The position numbers and the translations under genes are program-made. Shown one piece after another: positions 33,446-44,256 of a DNA stretch of 64,000 nucleotides. Each line of letters starts with the position of its first letter. Within the stretch, counting starts at the first letter, position 1. The DNA comes from Bettongia penicillata ogilbyi (Eukaryota; Chordata; Mammalia; Diprotodontia; Potoroidae): the NCBI GenBank assembly GCA_023548195.1, contig JAJHZJ010000419.1, forward strand, positions 859,773 to 923,772. The letters are read 5' to 3'. The notes beneath the pieces were generated by a model, which saw only the letters and a list, made by a program, of their open reading frames with translations, did not search any database and had not been told where the DNA came from.

Positions 33446-33841
33446 TGTATCATTCTTCTAATCTATCAATCAAGAAGTTAACAAAAGAAAAAAAATGAAA
33501 TAAGATGTCTGGCATGACCCATTTTTGATGAGGTTACTACAGACTCATATACCACAGACTTTCTTCTTCATCCTGGGATTTTTGTTTGATTTCTTAACTG
33601 CAATTCAGGGTGATCTCCTCCTATTAAATTCTGAGACCCACTAATTGTAAATCTGCAGCACCTATACAAGATTATATGTTGATGAACAACTCAAAGTGCT
33701 GGATGTCTAGCCATTTGCTGTCATCTTTTATCCACAATATATTAAAATTCCATGATAATTCAAGCATAACTCAATGACTTGCTATTTTGAAGAATAAATT
33801 TAGTTCCGTGAAATTTCATGTGGCAAAGATTAATCGATCTC

Positions 33842-34340
33842 TCAACAAGCACTTATCACATACTGACTTGGGGCCAGAGACTGTGTTTCCTGGTCACCAG
33901 GCATGCAAAAATAACAATGAAGCAGACTTGGTCTCAAGAATTTATATTCTATAAGGAGAGATAACATAAGCATAATGAAAAAGAAGGCAAAATAAATACA
34001 CAGCAATTTTCTAGGTGAAGAAATCATAACTAAGATTAAGAATAGTAAGCAATGCTTATGATGAGCTTTGAAGGGTGCTAGGAATTCTAAAAGATGAAGT
34101 TGAGTAGAGAGTAATTTTCAGGCATGCATATCTGTGCAAAGGCATAGAGATGGGGGTCGAGTGTCTTGCGTAAAGATCAGTAAGAAAATTAGTTTGTCTG
34201 GACAGTAAAGATCAGGAAAGGAAAATATGATAATTAATCTGAAATTATAGGTTGAAGTCAAGCTGTGAAACACTTTAAATGGCAAGGGAGGAATTTACAT
34301 ATGATCCGAAAATGTAGTGAAAGGGAAGAGTGCCATGGTA
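33842..34340 (-). repeat. L2 LINE relic
   Basis: Antisense L2: CAACAAGCACTTATCACATA, GGCATGCAAAAATAACAATG, TCTCAAGAATTTATATTCTA, then TGCAAAGGCATAGAGATGGG and AGCTGTGAAACACTTTAAAT. Confidence 0.65.
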
Positions 34341-34379
34341 TATTCTGTGCAGCTAGGTGGAAGATGGATTAGAAGAGTC

Positions 34380-34545
34380 ACTTAAACCTTTTTTTTTGAC
34401 ACCTTTTCTGAGGACCCCTTCTCAGAATAATGTTTTTAAATGCATAAAACAAAAGTACATAGAATTACTAAGGAAACCAAATACAGTTATAAAAAATATA
34501 TATTTTTGAAGTTCATGGACCTAAGCTGAGAAGTCCTGGATTAAA
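34380..34545. mobile_element. hAT-Charlie-like non-autonomous DNA element
   Basis: The ends are degenerate inverted repeats: ACTTAAACCTTTTTTTTGAC at the left and CTAAGCTGAGAAGTCCTG at the right. The interior TTTTTAAATGCATAAAACAA, ATTACTAAGGAAACCAAATA and GAAGTTCATGGACCTAAG is shared with 50612-50780, which shows a dispersed family. Confidence 0.55.
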
Positions 34546-35329
34546 GAGGAGACAAACACGAGATAGAGACAATTCGGATGCTATTGTAATAGACCATGTA
34601 AGCCTATAAAACAATCAAAAATCTTAGCATCCATTAGACAATAACTTTTGCCTTCCATAGCCTAGAAACCTAAAGTTATAGAATTTGTAAAATCTGGAGC
34701 AATGGAATACATTTTAAAATTAAATACATTTAATGACAATAAAAGTAATTTGATCAAGGGACTGAAAAAAAAAAAAAAGAAGCAACTTTGCATTAAAAAA
34801 GGCCCGAACTAACCATTATCTTGTTTTAAAGTAGGGTATGCTAGTAAGCTTGATTCTTCAGCCAAATTTTCACTTCAAATGCAAAGTATTTATACTTTAG
34901 ATTATATGTACAAAAGTACCAAATCTTATGTAATCTTCTAGCTAATGATATTTACAGTGAATTAAGCTCCATTTTTAAGCAACTTAAACTCAATTAATGA
35001 AGTTCTCCTATATTAAGCCATAAATAATACTGCATTCTGAATCCAATCTTCAATGATAAGCAATTTCCTCAGGGAAGTTTATTCTCCACACGAGTGGAAG
35101 AAAATCACCTCTTCCTTCATAGACTGGGAAAAACTATGTAGGTCCATACAATATATTGATTTAATGATAGTTCATTTGGCCACATATATACAGATGCTGT
35201 TTAATGAGAGTACTATACGCTACATCAGTGGTCAACATAATCTGCTAGGGAACAGTCCAATTTGAGTTGATTGGGTTATATAGCAAATGTGTGTCTCAAT
35301 TTCACATCCACAGTCTCATGTCATCTTTT
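34546..35329. other. No gene recognised
   Basis: AT-rich unique stretch with a (A)15 run at 34765-34779. A 70-codon frame at 35053-35265 has no recognisable domain. Confidence 0.5.
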
Positions 35330-35563
35330 TGGTGTTCAGTCATTTAGTCATGTCCGAGTCTTCGTGACTCTATAGACCACATCATCCATGGGCTTTCTTG
35401 GCAAAGGTATTGGAGTGCTCTACCATTTCCTTTTTCAGTGTATTAAATAAACAAAGTTTAAGTGACTTGCCTAGGGTCACATAACTAGTATGTGTCTGAA
35501 TCTGGATTTGAACTTCCTGAGTCCAAGAACAGGGCTCTGTCCATTGAACCATCTAGCTGCCCT
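35330..35563 (-). mobile_element. MAR1-type SINE with BovB-like tail
   Basis: Antisense: GTTCAGTCATTTAGTCATGT, CCGAGTCTTCGTGACTCTAT, CTTGGCAAAGGTATTGGAGT, core TGACTTGCCTAGGGTCACAT and head ACCATCTAGCTGCCC. Confidence 0.9.
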
Positions 35564-36118
35564 CATAACCCTTCATAAAATACTTATAAGGCTCATAAGC
35601 AAGATTCCCCCATTTGTAGATTAGAAAAAGGAGCAAATGGGGTAAAATGCCTGGGCCATACAAATAAGTGAAGAACCCTAAATTAGAACTCAGTGATTCT
35701 GACTCATAGACCATTGATTGCACTTTCCCTTAGATCCATTTCCCAGAGAAATTGTAGGATTCTTCCTGACATTATAGTCTAAAGCTTGCCTATCTGAATG
35801 ATAATAATTTAAAATTATTTAAAAAGAACAGACAAAACTCAGACAAGTAATTCAGAAAATTCCTTCATTGTGGTTAAACAGATTATGTGTCACGGGAATT
35901 AGGTTAAAACATCTTCTATATTGAACCACTCATATCATTATCAACATTATTTATGATTCTGCAAGGCAAACTTTAAATGCATTTTAAAATCATTCAGTCT
36001 GAAAAATGTTTAGAGAAACAATCAAATTTGCATTTTAGAGATATTTTTGTTTATTTATTTGGTCCTTGTGTTTAATTTTTATTTTAATAGGAAATTTCCC
36101 TGGGGAAATTTTTACACG

Positions 36119-36121
<3 letters not shown>
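35564..36121. other. No gene recognised
   Basis: Unique sequence. The start (35570-35740) contains MIR-like words (GATTAGAAAAAGGAGC, AGAACTCAGTGATTCTGAC) that may be a very old MIR. Confidence 0.4.

Positions 36122-36168
<47 letters not shown>
36122..36168 (+). repeat. (CA)n microsatellite
   Basis: About 23 uninterrupted AC units. Confidence 0.95.
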
Positions 36169-36169
<1 letters not shown>

Positions 36170-36224
36170 CTAACCTCCCCAAACCTCCCTTCTGGCAAAG
36201 GAACAATTCATCTCTAATTTATCA

Positions 36225-36340
36225 ACTGAAGAGTTACCTCTTTGCTAAGTGAAAGACCTTAGGTCACATGTATAGGCAAAATTTGAATTCAGGACATTCT
36301 GATTCTGAATCCTGCCCACTCTCTAAGAAGAATTTTAAAT
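36225..36340 (-). repeat. MIR relic
   Basis: Degenerate antisense MIR: GACCTTAGGTCACATGTATA, AAATTTGAATTCAGGACATT, CTGATTCTGAATCC. Confidence 0.4.
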
Positions 36341-36419
36341 TGATTATTAAATGGCATTGCTTTTTCAATGAATCTGTGAACTCAAAAGTGAAGATGTTTT
36401 CTTCCCAATAGCACTGAAG

Positions 36420-36600
36420 AAATGTTTATTAATGGGGTTTGTTAAATTCTTTTCGATGTTTAATAAATAGCTACTTTGTGCAGGGCAGTGGGAACATAAA
36501 AGAAAACAAAAAGATAGTTCCCAACCCCAAGGAACTTACATAGATAACTTGAGAAATTCTAGATAATTTGAGAAGAGAACTCTAATGACTGGCAGGTAGG
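36420..36600 (-). repeat. L2 LINE 3'-end relic
   Basis: Antisense L2: TAATAAATAGCTACTTTGTG, CAGGGCAGTGGGAACATAAA, CCAACCCCAAGGAACTTACA. Confidence 0.6.
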
Positions 36601-36874
36601 GTATCAATCAAATGTAGATTACAACCCATCCTTGCCTTCCCATCTTGTATAGTTCTTGTATATATGCCCTCCATTATGGGGTTATTTAGCACTCCTTCAT
36701 CTGGTTCATCTAATATTTCATGAGCAAATGAAGTCTAACACCTGGGATGTCCATCTGTTTTCCCTCACTCTTTCTGCATGACCAGCATACCTCCTTTTCC
36801 AGACATACATGTCCTCAATACATCAATACTTCAAAAAGCTATTATATTGGGGGCATGTGAGTTCTTTTCCCCAG

Positions 36875-37045
36875 AACAGAAGGCAGCTTATATGTAATTT
36901 AGTTGCTCAAGCTCACAGTGTGGCCTGAGGCTCAGAGAGCTTAAATGACTTGTCCATAGTCATATAACCTATACGTGTCAGAGATGGAATTAAGAATCTG
37001 AATCTCACTGATACCAAGTCCATCATCTCATATACTTTAGCACAC
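36875..37045 (-). repeat. MIR/CORE-SINE
   Basis: Antisense MIR: GCCTGAGGCTCAGAGAGCTT, AAATGACTTGTCCATAGTCA, degenerate head. Confidence 0.65.
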
Positions 37046-37159
37046 TGTCTATCTATTAGCTCTAAATGTTATATCCTTCCTATGATGTCTTCCAAAAAAA
37101 TTCTCTTCCTCAATCTAGTATATATGACCTTATGAGTCTATGTATTTAGGATGATATCC

Positions 37160-37369
37160 TTTTTCAAAAAAAAGGTTTTTATTTGTTTCTAAATTTCATG
37201 TAAAAACAATTTTAACCTTCTTTTTAAAAAATAATTTTTGAGCTCCAAATTCCTTCCCTTTCTCTCCTCCTCCTTGAAAAATCAAGCACCTTAATATAGA
37301 TTATACATGTGCAGTCATAAAAAGTATATTTCCATATTGCTGCTGTTGTTTTTATCCTTAATTTTGGAA
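37160..37369 (-). mobile_element. L1 LINE 3' end, left part
   Basis: Antisense L1 3' UTR: TTCATGTAAAAACAATTTTA, AGCTCCAAATTCCTTCCCTT, AGATTATACATGTGCAGTCA. It is followed by a SINE piece, after which the L1 resumes at about 37660. Confidence 0.75.
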
Positions 37370-37545
37370 AAAAAACTAATGGCATCATGAAATAATGTCT
37401 TGACTTGGGCATGAATTGGATTTAAGTGAGGCAGAGTTGCATAAAGTCATCCTCACTCTTTCTTCCAGACTCATTGAAATCATTGAAGTCCAGTGGCAAG
37501 ACAAAAGTCAAGACAACTGGCAATGGCCTGAGATGTGGTGAGTCA
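37370..37545 (-). mobile_element. SINE tail fragment (WSINE1/SINE1-like)
   Basis: Antisense of the SINE tail region seen at 25420-25570: GGATTTAAGTGAGGCAGAGT, TCACTCTTTCTTCCAGACTC, TCCAGTGGCAAGACAAAAGT. It sits within the L1 3' end. Confidence 0.6.
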
Positions 37546-37693
37546 TCTCGGCATCATATGTCTGACAAAGTTCTAAGTGATTCACAGCACCTACATCGTA
37601 ACTTTCATGGCAGTTGGAACAAGATGTTGCCATTCACTCATTCCACCACGGGAAGTTCATATAAGCTATGTTGCAAAAGAGAAAACACCCCCC

Positions 37694-37742
37694 CACACAC
37701 ACACACACACATGCGTGCTCACACACACACGCGTGCTCACAC
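37694..37742 (+). repeat. (CA)n microsatellite, imperfect
   Basis: Two ACACAC blocks separated by ATGCGTGCTC and GCGTGCTC units. Confidence 0.9.
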
Positions 37743-38486
37743 ATAGCACAAGAGTAATAAAGAAAGCAAAAAAATGGTGTACTTCAATTTGTATTCAGAC
37801 TCTATCACTTCTTTGTCTGAAGTTTTTTTTTTGATTTTTCATCATAAATCCTTTAAAACTGTCTTGGATCATTGAATTGCTGGGAATAAATAAGCCATTC
37901 ACAGTTAATCGTCTTTTCAATAGTGCTATTACTGTGTGACACATTCTTCTGGCTCTGATCACTTTACTTTGTATCAGTTCATACAAGTATTCATAGGATT
38001 TTCTGAAACCATTCTGCTCATCATTTCTTATAGAACAGTAGTGTTTCATCACAATCACATAGCACAATTTGTCCTGTTATTCCCTAATTTATGGGCATCT
38101 TCTCAATTTCTAATTCTTTGCCACCACAAAAAGAAGTGCTACAAAAATTTTTGTGCATATAGAATTTTTTCCCTTTTCTTTAATCTCTGTGATAAAGACC
38201 TAGTAGTGATATTAATGGATTAAAAATTATGTGCAGTTTGGTTGCCCTTTGGGCATAGTTACAAATAGTTCTCCAAAATGATTAGGTCAATTCACAACTC
38301 TACCAACAATGTATTGGTGTCCCAACTTTTCCACATTCCTTCCAACATATTAGCTAACCTGATAGGTATGAGGTGGCACCTTAGAGTAATTTAATTTTTA
38401 TTTTTCTCATCAATTGTGATTTGGAGCAATTTTTATGACTATAGATAATTTTGTTTTCTTCATCTGAAAACTGCTTGTTCATATCC

Positions 38487-38614
38487 TTTGATCAACAATC
38501 AATTGGCTAATAGCTTGTATTCCTATATATTTGGCTCAGTTCTCTATATATTTGATCAACAATCAATTGGCTAATAGCTTGTATTCCTATATATTTGGCT
38601 CAGTTCTCTATATA
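38487..38614. repeat. Perfect 64-bp tandem duplication
   Basis: Units 38487-38550 and 38551-38614 are identical over all 64 bases. TTTGA recurs again at 38615, a microhomology at the joint consistent with slippage or template switching. It lies inside an old L1. Confidence 0.95.
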
Positions 38615-38964
38615 TTTGAGAAATGATACCTTTATCAGAAAAACTTGCCATAAAATTTTCCCACTTTCCTGTTTTCTTTCTAATTTTGACTATATTGGCT
38701 TTGTGTGAAAGCTTTTTAATTCTATGCAATCAAAATTATCTATTTTACTTCCTTTAATCCCCTCTATCTCTTGGTTGGACATAAGCTCTTCCCTTACCTA
38801 TAAATCTGACAAGTAAAGTTTTCCTTGTTCCCCCAGTTTACTTTGTGATATCACCTTTCATTGACATTTACTCATGATATTTACTCAGGACACACATCAA
38901 GAATATCATCTTTGACTAAAACATAAGAAGGGAACAGCCAGGCAGTCAACAAGCAGTCATTCAG

Positions 38965-39025
38965 TTGGCAAGCATTTATTAAACACTTACTGTGTGGTAG
39001 GAATGTTGTAAACCTTTATATACGG
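38965..39025 (-). repeat. L2 LINE 3'-end relic
   Basis: GCAAGCATTTATTAAACACT followed by TACTGTGTGGTAGGAATG. Confidence 0.6.
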
Positions 39026-39049
39026 TCCCCCCCAAAAATTGTAAGAATG

Positions 39050-39290
39050 TGAGAGGCAAATAAACATAGAACCGGTTTTGAAGACAGGAAGACTTAGATG
39101 TGAATCTTGCCTCTTACACACACTGGTTGTGTGACTGTCTGCAAATCATTAGTACCTAGGCAATAATCCAAGACTATAAATTTCACAGAAGTTGCTGATT
39201 CTGCATTGGTACAGGGAGTTTCCTTATCTGAAAGTTGCCTATACCAGTGAAATCCCACCTCCAATACTAATCTCTAAATCCTATGTGTTA
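39050..39290 (+). repeat. CORE-SINE with an alternative tail
   Basis: MIR-like head and core (AAGACAGGAAGACTTAGATG, CTGGTTGTGTGACTGTCTGC), then a non-MIR tail: CCAAGACTATAAATTTCACA, GCATTGGTACAGGGAGTTTC, CCTATACCAGTGAAATCCCA. Confidence 0.65.
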
Positions 39291-39654
39291 GTTAATACAA
39301 GTATTCTCATCTCTGTTTGGTTTTAAGGGCACGTCTATGATTTCATTGGTTTAAGGAATTCCCAGTTAGGAAACGTCTCCCAACACAGATAAGTATCTCC
39401 TCTACAACTCATGATCAACTGTAGCTGAGAAAATCTGAGCTCAAGAGATCTGCCAGTCTCAGTTTCCCTATTAACAAGGAATGCAGATGTATATCACCTC
39501 TCCTGATGCTCCTTCATTTCTGAATTTCAAAGCATTTTTTCCAAGATAATTTTTGCCATCCTCATTTGTAACCATATTTTCATCATGTCAAAATACAGGC
39601 TTGCTTATTTATATTTATGTTATGTGTATGACTTATTTACATGTGTGCTGATTC

Positions 39655-39782
39655 CCTCCATAGAATGTAAGCCAAGAAGTTTTTGAAGGCAAGAACTTTT
39701 TAATTTTTGTCTTTTTTTTCCAGGGTCTAGTACAGTGCCTGCCCATAGAAGATGCTCTATAAATGTTCATTAATTGATAGGT
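39655..39782 (+). repeat. L2 LINE 3' end
   Basis: Sense L2 tail: TAGAATGTAAGCCAAGAAGT, GGTCTAGTACAGTGCCTGCC and CTATAAATGTTCATTAATTG. Confidence 0.75.
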
Positions 39783-40213
39783 GGATTTAGTTGGAGAATC
39801 TTGTGAGGTTTACAGATTTTCTCTACCTTGTCATATGAAGTAGAAGAATACAAGTTGTAAATAACTAACAAACTAAATGACACACTCAGAGTCCAAAAGG
39901 ATCTTAGCAGACTAGAGCCTTGACATGAATCTAATAACATGAATTTCAGTAGTGATAAATGGAAAGTTTTGAACTTGAGCACAAAAAATAATCAACTTCA
40001 CAAGTTGGTCTAGATTTGAATAAACAGAAGATTTTTTTAAAAAAGTTCTTGAGGTGTTGGTAAACCATAAGCTCAATATCAATCAATGATACAATGTGGC
40101 AGCCAGAAAAGCTTTTGTGAACTAGACTGCATTGAGGTGTTTAGCTTTTAACAAAAAGGAGGAGAAAATCCAACTGTACTCTGACATCATGAAAATTTAT
40201 CTGGTATATTATG
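39783..40213. other. No gene recognised
   Basis: Unique sequence. Confidence 0.5.
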
Positions 40214-40287
40214 TTCAGGCAGTTAGATGACTCAGTAGACAGAGTGCTGGGCCTGGAGTCAGGAAGATATGGGTTTAAATATGAAGT
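40214..40287 (+). mobile_element. MAR1-type SINE head fragment
   Basis: AGGCAGTTAGATGACTCAGT, GACAGAGTGCTGGGCCTGGA, AGTCAGGAAGATATGGGTTT. It stops where L1 sequence begins. Confidence 0.7.
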
Positions 40288-40520
40288 CCGCCTGCTCATC
40301 AATTCTTATAACACAATAGCATTCCATTACATTCATGTGCCACAACTTGTGCAGCCATTCATGCAGCCAGTAATGGGTGTCCCCTCAGTTGCCAATTCTT
40401 TGCCACCACCAAAAAGAGCTGCTATAAATATTTTTGTACATGTGAATCCTTTTCCCATTTTTATGTTATCTTTGTGATATAGCCTTAGAAGTAGCATTGC
40501 TGGGTCAAAGGGAGAAGAGG
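40288..40520 (-). mobile_element. L1 LINE ORF2-tail fragment
   Basis: Antisense: TTATAACACAATAGCATTCC, GCCACAACTTGTGCAGCCAT, CCACCACCAAAAAGAGCTGC, GTAGCATTGCTGGGTCAAAG. Confidence 0.85.
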
Positions 40521-40693
40521 GCTTTTTAGGGGGAAGCTTCTTTACTTTTGTTTTATTGTGTGTGTGTATGTAAGCTCATTAATCCTGCTATCCAATTTTT
40601 ACTAATCTTGCCATAATTTATTTTAGGTCATAAGAATGTGGAAAATTAAATAGTTACAGCAATTGGAAAGAGTCCCCCTCTATTCCTTTCCTT

Positions 40694-40698
<5 letters not shown>

Positions 40699-40741
<43 letters not shown>

Positions 40742-40784
40742 ACAGACAGACAGAGACAGACAGACAGACAGACAGACAGACTGA
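40699..40784. repeat. (TC)n then (GACA)n microsatellites
   Basis: About 21 TC units (40699-40740) run directly into about ten GACA units (40741-40784). Confidence 0.95.
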
Positions 40785-40889
40785 CAAGTACATAGATAGA
40801 GAGAGATGATAGACAACCCTGCAAGAAAGCAGCTGAGTATAATATGCATGTGTGGCTATCAAACATAGAGCAGAATAGTGCAGGTCAAG

Positions 40890-41025
40890 CTAACACTAGA
40901 ATTTGAAATGAGAAGAAGTGGATTTAAGTCTCAGCTTTCACACTTGCTAGAACATAACATTAGTCAAGTTACTTAGACTCTCTCAGTCTCAGTTTTCTCA
41001 TCTACAAAATGGAGACGATAGTCAT
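40890..41025 (+). repeat. MIR relic
   Basis: AAGAAGTGGATTTAAGTCTC, GTCAAGTTACTTAGACTCTC, TCAGTTTTCTCATCTACAAA. Confidence 0.7.
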
Positions 41026-41034
41026 CATTGTGCT

Positions 41035-41278
41035 ACCTAGATGGCACAGTGGATACAGAACTGAATGTGGAATCAGGAAAAACCTGAGCTCAAAAATAGC
41101 TTCAGGCCTTAGCTAGCTGTGTAACTCTGGACAAGTCACTTAACATCTCTCAGGTTCAGTTCCCTTATCTGAGAAATGTGGATAATGATAGCACCTCCTT
41201 CCACAGCTGCTGTGAGTATATTTGTAAAATGCTTTGCGAATCTTAAAGCACTATGTAAAAGTTGCTGCTGCAGCCACT
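41035..41278 (+). repeat. MIR/Ther-1 CORE-SINE
   Basis: Head CTACCTAGATGGCACAGTGG, core AGCTAGCTGTGTAACTCTGG, tail AAAATGCTTTGCGAATCTTA and AAGCACTATGTAAAAG. It ends at the trinucleotide repeat, as such tails often do. Confidence 0.85.
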
Positions 41279-41306
41279 CCTACTACTACTACTATTGCTG
41301 CGGCTG

Positions 41307-41342
<36 letters not shown>

Positions 41343-41343
41343 T

Positions 41344-41374
<31 letters not shown>
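41279..41374. repeat. (CTA)n microsatellite
   Basis: About 30 CTA units with a short TTGCTGCGGCTG interruption, arising at the 3' tail of the preceding SINE. Confidence 0.95.
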
Positions 41375-41375
<1 letters not shown>

Positions 41376-41616
41376 ACCTATTTACTTCCCTACCTGCCTT
41401 TCAGGGTGGTTGTGAGGAAGCTACTTTGTAAACACTGAATTATTACTTTTTTTAATAGGCAAAAAAAGCCTAGCCTCCTCATATTTACAAAAAATCCACA
41501 TTTAGGTGATCCAGGTCATGCTCTTTGGAATATGAGGGATGGGAAGTATATGGAGATGAGAGAGAAGGGAAAAAGAGAAAGAGGAAAGAAGGAAACACAA
41601 GAGGAAGAAGATAATA

Positions 41617-41642
41617 AGCATATATATATATATATATATATA
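41617..41642. repeat. (TA)n microsatellite
   Basis: About 13 AT units, at the edge of the next MIR. Confidence 0.9.
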
Positions 41643-42025
41643 TTTTGCCTACTGTGTGTCAGACACTTTGCGAAGCACAACACAAGTATTATCTCATTTG
41701 ATAATTAGGATAACTGTGGAAGAGTATTAGTCAATGGTAATGTTCCATTCCTAAAAGGCAACAGAAAAAATAAAAACACATGCATTGGATAGAAGTAGAC
41801 TGTAGCATAGTGCCAACAATTGCTTCTTACTTGAAAAAAGTGGCATAAAAGATATAATTATAGCTGCAACTTCAAGATTTATAATTTCCACAATAATCTT
41901 GCATGACAAGTTATTTCCATTTTTCAGATTAAGAAAATGATGCTCAGTGTAGCTGAGCTACTTACAGCTTGTATCAGGATTTGAACCCCAGCCCTTGTCA
42001 TTCCAGTTAACAGACATCAAGGCAT
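41643..42025 (-). repeat. MIR/Ther-1 SINE, split
   Basis: Antisense tail CTACTGTGTGTCAGACACTT and GTATTATCTCATTTGATAAT. About 160 nt of other sequence follows, then TTTCCATTTTTCAGATTAAG and TATCAGGATTTGAACCCCAG. Confidence 0.6.
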
Positions 42026-42104
42026 ATTAGGCTAGAAAAGGAAGTGGGCAGATACTTAGAGAGAGAATAAGAGGTTATATATATAATAATGTGTATTATT
42101 ATAG

Positions 42105-42346
42105 TGGGGCAGCTTGGTGGATAGAGCTCCAGCCCTGGAGTCAGGAAGATCTGAGTTCAAATTTGGCCCCAGATACTTAATTTCTAGGTGACCCTAGGCA
42201 AGTCAGTTGATGCTGTTTGCCTCAGTTGCCTCATCTATAAAATGAACTGGAAAAGGAATTGGCAGTCTAATCTGGTATCTTTGCCAAGAAAACACCAAAA
42301 GGGGTCACAAAGAGTTACACACAACTGAAAAATGATTGAACAACTC
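42105..42346 (+). mobile_element. MAR1-type SINE, full length
   Basis: tRNA-like head GGGGCAGCTTGGTGGATAGA, core CTAGGTGACCCTAGGCAAGT, TGAACTGGAAAAGGAATTGG, and BovB-like end GGGGTCACAAAGAGTTACAC then ACTGAAAAATGATTGAACAA. It is flanked by the 9-bp duplication TTATTATAG (42096-42104 and 42347-42355). Confidence 0.95.
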
Positions 42347-42355
42347 TTATTATAG

Positions 42356-43616
42356 ATAGCTAATTATTATACATACAATATATAGATAATATATATGGTC
42401 CAACCCAAGGACCGTTGGAGTATCTATGAAATATCCAAAGGAAAAGAAGACCTGTATATTTGGTAGCTTCTCAACTGATGATACAGATAGAAAAACTGAA
42501 AAAACTAGTTCAGCAAGAGGTGGGTATGCGTTTCAGTCAACAATAGGAGAGCAAAGTCCAGCTCCAGGGGAGCAGAGTAGTATCACTTTTATCATTTCTA
42601 TGCCATATACTTCCCTGAAGAATACCTTTTCCATGTAACATCTCTAGGGACAATAGTGTGCTTAGACAGGGCATTTGAGTTCCTGTTGGTGTGAACATTT
42701 CATTGAGTGCACATTTCTATTAGCCATTCCAGACAAAAAAGGGACATGTGAGAAACATGAGTTGCCATAAAGTCATTGTAGACTGAAGTTGTGGATGTTT
42801 TAGGGGATGAACTATTGTACTTGTAGGGATATATTATAAGCCACTTGACTGAAAAAAAAGAGCATCTGGACTATAAAAATGACTGAGCAAATGAAAAAAA
42901 GTATAAAAAGGCCAGAGTGGAAGTGAGTAATTGGTGATTTTAGTACCAAGGCAGAGACTGGAGTACATTAAGAAATCGAAATGAGATTGGTGGTATATTT
43001 GTAGAGCTGATTCCATAATGGCATTCTAATTTAATTGGGAATTCTATGTGTACAAAAGGGTATAAGCAGAGACATAGTCTTAAACAGGATAGAGAGTAGC
43101 AAGGCAGAAATGAATCTCAGAAATAGAATTCATCTTTGGTAGCTATAAAAAGAAATCAACTCTATCACTCATCACTTTTACCTGTAAATTTTCAATGACC
43201 AATCTTCAAAGATGCGGACTCACACACTTAATGAAATGAAACGTGTATGCAAAATTGGTTAGTGATAAATAAAAAAGATAATTTTACATACATAAATGAA
43301 AAACAACACAGAGTGTAATTATGGAAAACATGTACCTTGTTAAACATCGAAGGGACCAGAGAGTAAAGTGAAAAGTGAGGGGACAAAACATTAAAGTTAA
43401 AAAAATTATTGTAAAGATAAAAGTGGCTAATAATTCAAAGGCAACACCATAAGAAAAGAGAGACATTTTAATTACCAACAAACAGCAAAGAGGAAGCAAA
43501 TCATTCTATTTCAAGTCTCTCTATCAGTCTAGCACTTCATAAATCACCTTGTCTGTTTTGATGCAGTCAAATCTCTGACTATAAATCAAGCATATTTGCA
43601 TCTCTCCTTTCCTGAG
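42356..43616. other. No gene or repeat recognised
   Basis: About 1.26 kb of unique AT-rich DNA. Open frames are short (70 codons at 42426-42638, 71 at 43499-43284) and carry no recognisable domain. Confidence 0.5.
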
Positions 43617-43880
43617 CAGTATGGTATGACAAAAAATAGAATTGGATTTCAAATCTCGGCCCTTGAGTTGGAATTTCATAATTAGATCTTACTTGCTATG
43701 TGGCTCTGGACAGGGTAATCTCATCCTTGATTTCCTCATATGTAAAATGGAGAGGGTGATGTTTTTATTATTTAACTTAAATGGTTCTTGAGAGACTAAA
43801 ATTAATAATGTATATAAAGTGCTTCCAAAAGCTTCAGGTGCTATATAACTGTAAGCTGTTTTTATTACTACTATTGTCAT
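43617..43880 (+). repeat. MIR/Ther-1 CORE-SINE
   Basis: Degenerate head, CTATGTGGCTCTGGACAGGG core, TTTCCTCATATGTAAAATGG, tail TATATAAAGTGCTTCCAAAA and GGTGCTATATAACTG. Confidence 0.75.
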
Positions 43881-44195
43881 GAGAAAATGAAATACATCTA
43901 TTTAGTTCATAGCAAACTCTTAACCCTAGTGATGTCTATTCTCCCCAAAAAGCAAAGCCTTGGGATATACTTACAGGTAAGGGGATACTACATGTCCTTT
44001 AGCAAGAGTCATGGGCTGTTGTAGGAGTAGCCTGCTAAAATGCTCATATATTGTATAAAATCTCTAATGAAGACAAGTTAGACTGAGTGACCAGGAAGGA
44101 AGGAGTGCTAATTCTGAACCTCACCACAGTATCTGGAGATATCACTAGAAATCAGAAAAATCCTGTAGATTGTACCCCGCCATTATGGTCACCAT
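43881..44195. other. No feature recognised
   Basis: Unique sequence. Confidence 0.5.
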
Positions 44196-44256
44196 CATCG
44201 TCTCCTTCTTCTTCCTCCTCCTCCTCTTCCTCCTCCTGCTCCTCCTCCTACTCCTC
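44196..44256. repeat. (TCC)n-type imperfect microsatellite
   Basis: TCTTCCTCCTCCTCCTC-type run with CTG and CTA interruptions. Confidence 0.85.

Larger units (their letters stand above)
32280..33700 (-). mobile_element. CR1/L3-type LINE relic, interrupted by two SINEs
   Basis: Antisense CR1/L3 features: TATTGAGCTTTTAATCTACT, TTTAAGCCTGTCAAAACATC, ATCTGCAGATTTCTTAAGTA, CATCCACGTTATTGACAAAT and CAATCCTGGGGTACTACATG. These match the known order of the conserved 'dwarf' RT-to-3' region of this clade. A MIR (32655-32910) and a MAR1 (33212-33445) are inserted within it. There is no usable frame, so it is ancient. Confidence 0.6.
37660..38860 (-). mobile_element. L1 LINE 3' part (ORF2 tail), right part
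   Basis: Antisense ORF2 C-terminal region: GCAAAAAAATGGTGTACTTC, CATTTCTTATAGAACAGTAG, GCCACCACAAAAAGAAGTGC, CAACTTTTCCACATTCCTTC, CTATGCAATCAAAATTATCT. There is a 64-bp duplication at 38487-38614 and a CA-rich stretch at 37694-37742. Confidence 0.85.

Noticed and set aside
38487..38614. Direct repeats considered as a CRISPR-like or satellite array
   Set aside because: There are only two adjoining identical units and no spacers, so it is a simple tandem duplication.
41176..41431. Poly-Tyr and poly-Thr frames
   Set aside because: They are translations of the (CTA)n microsatellite.
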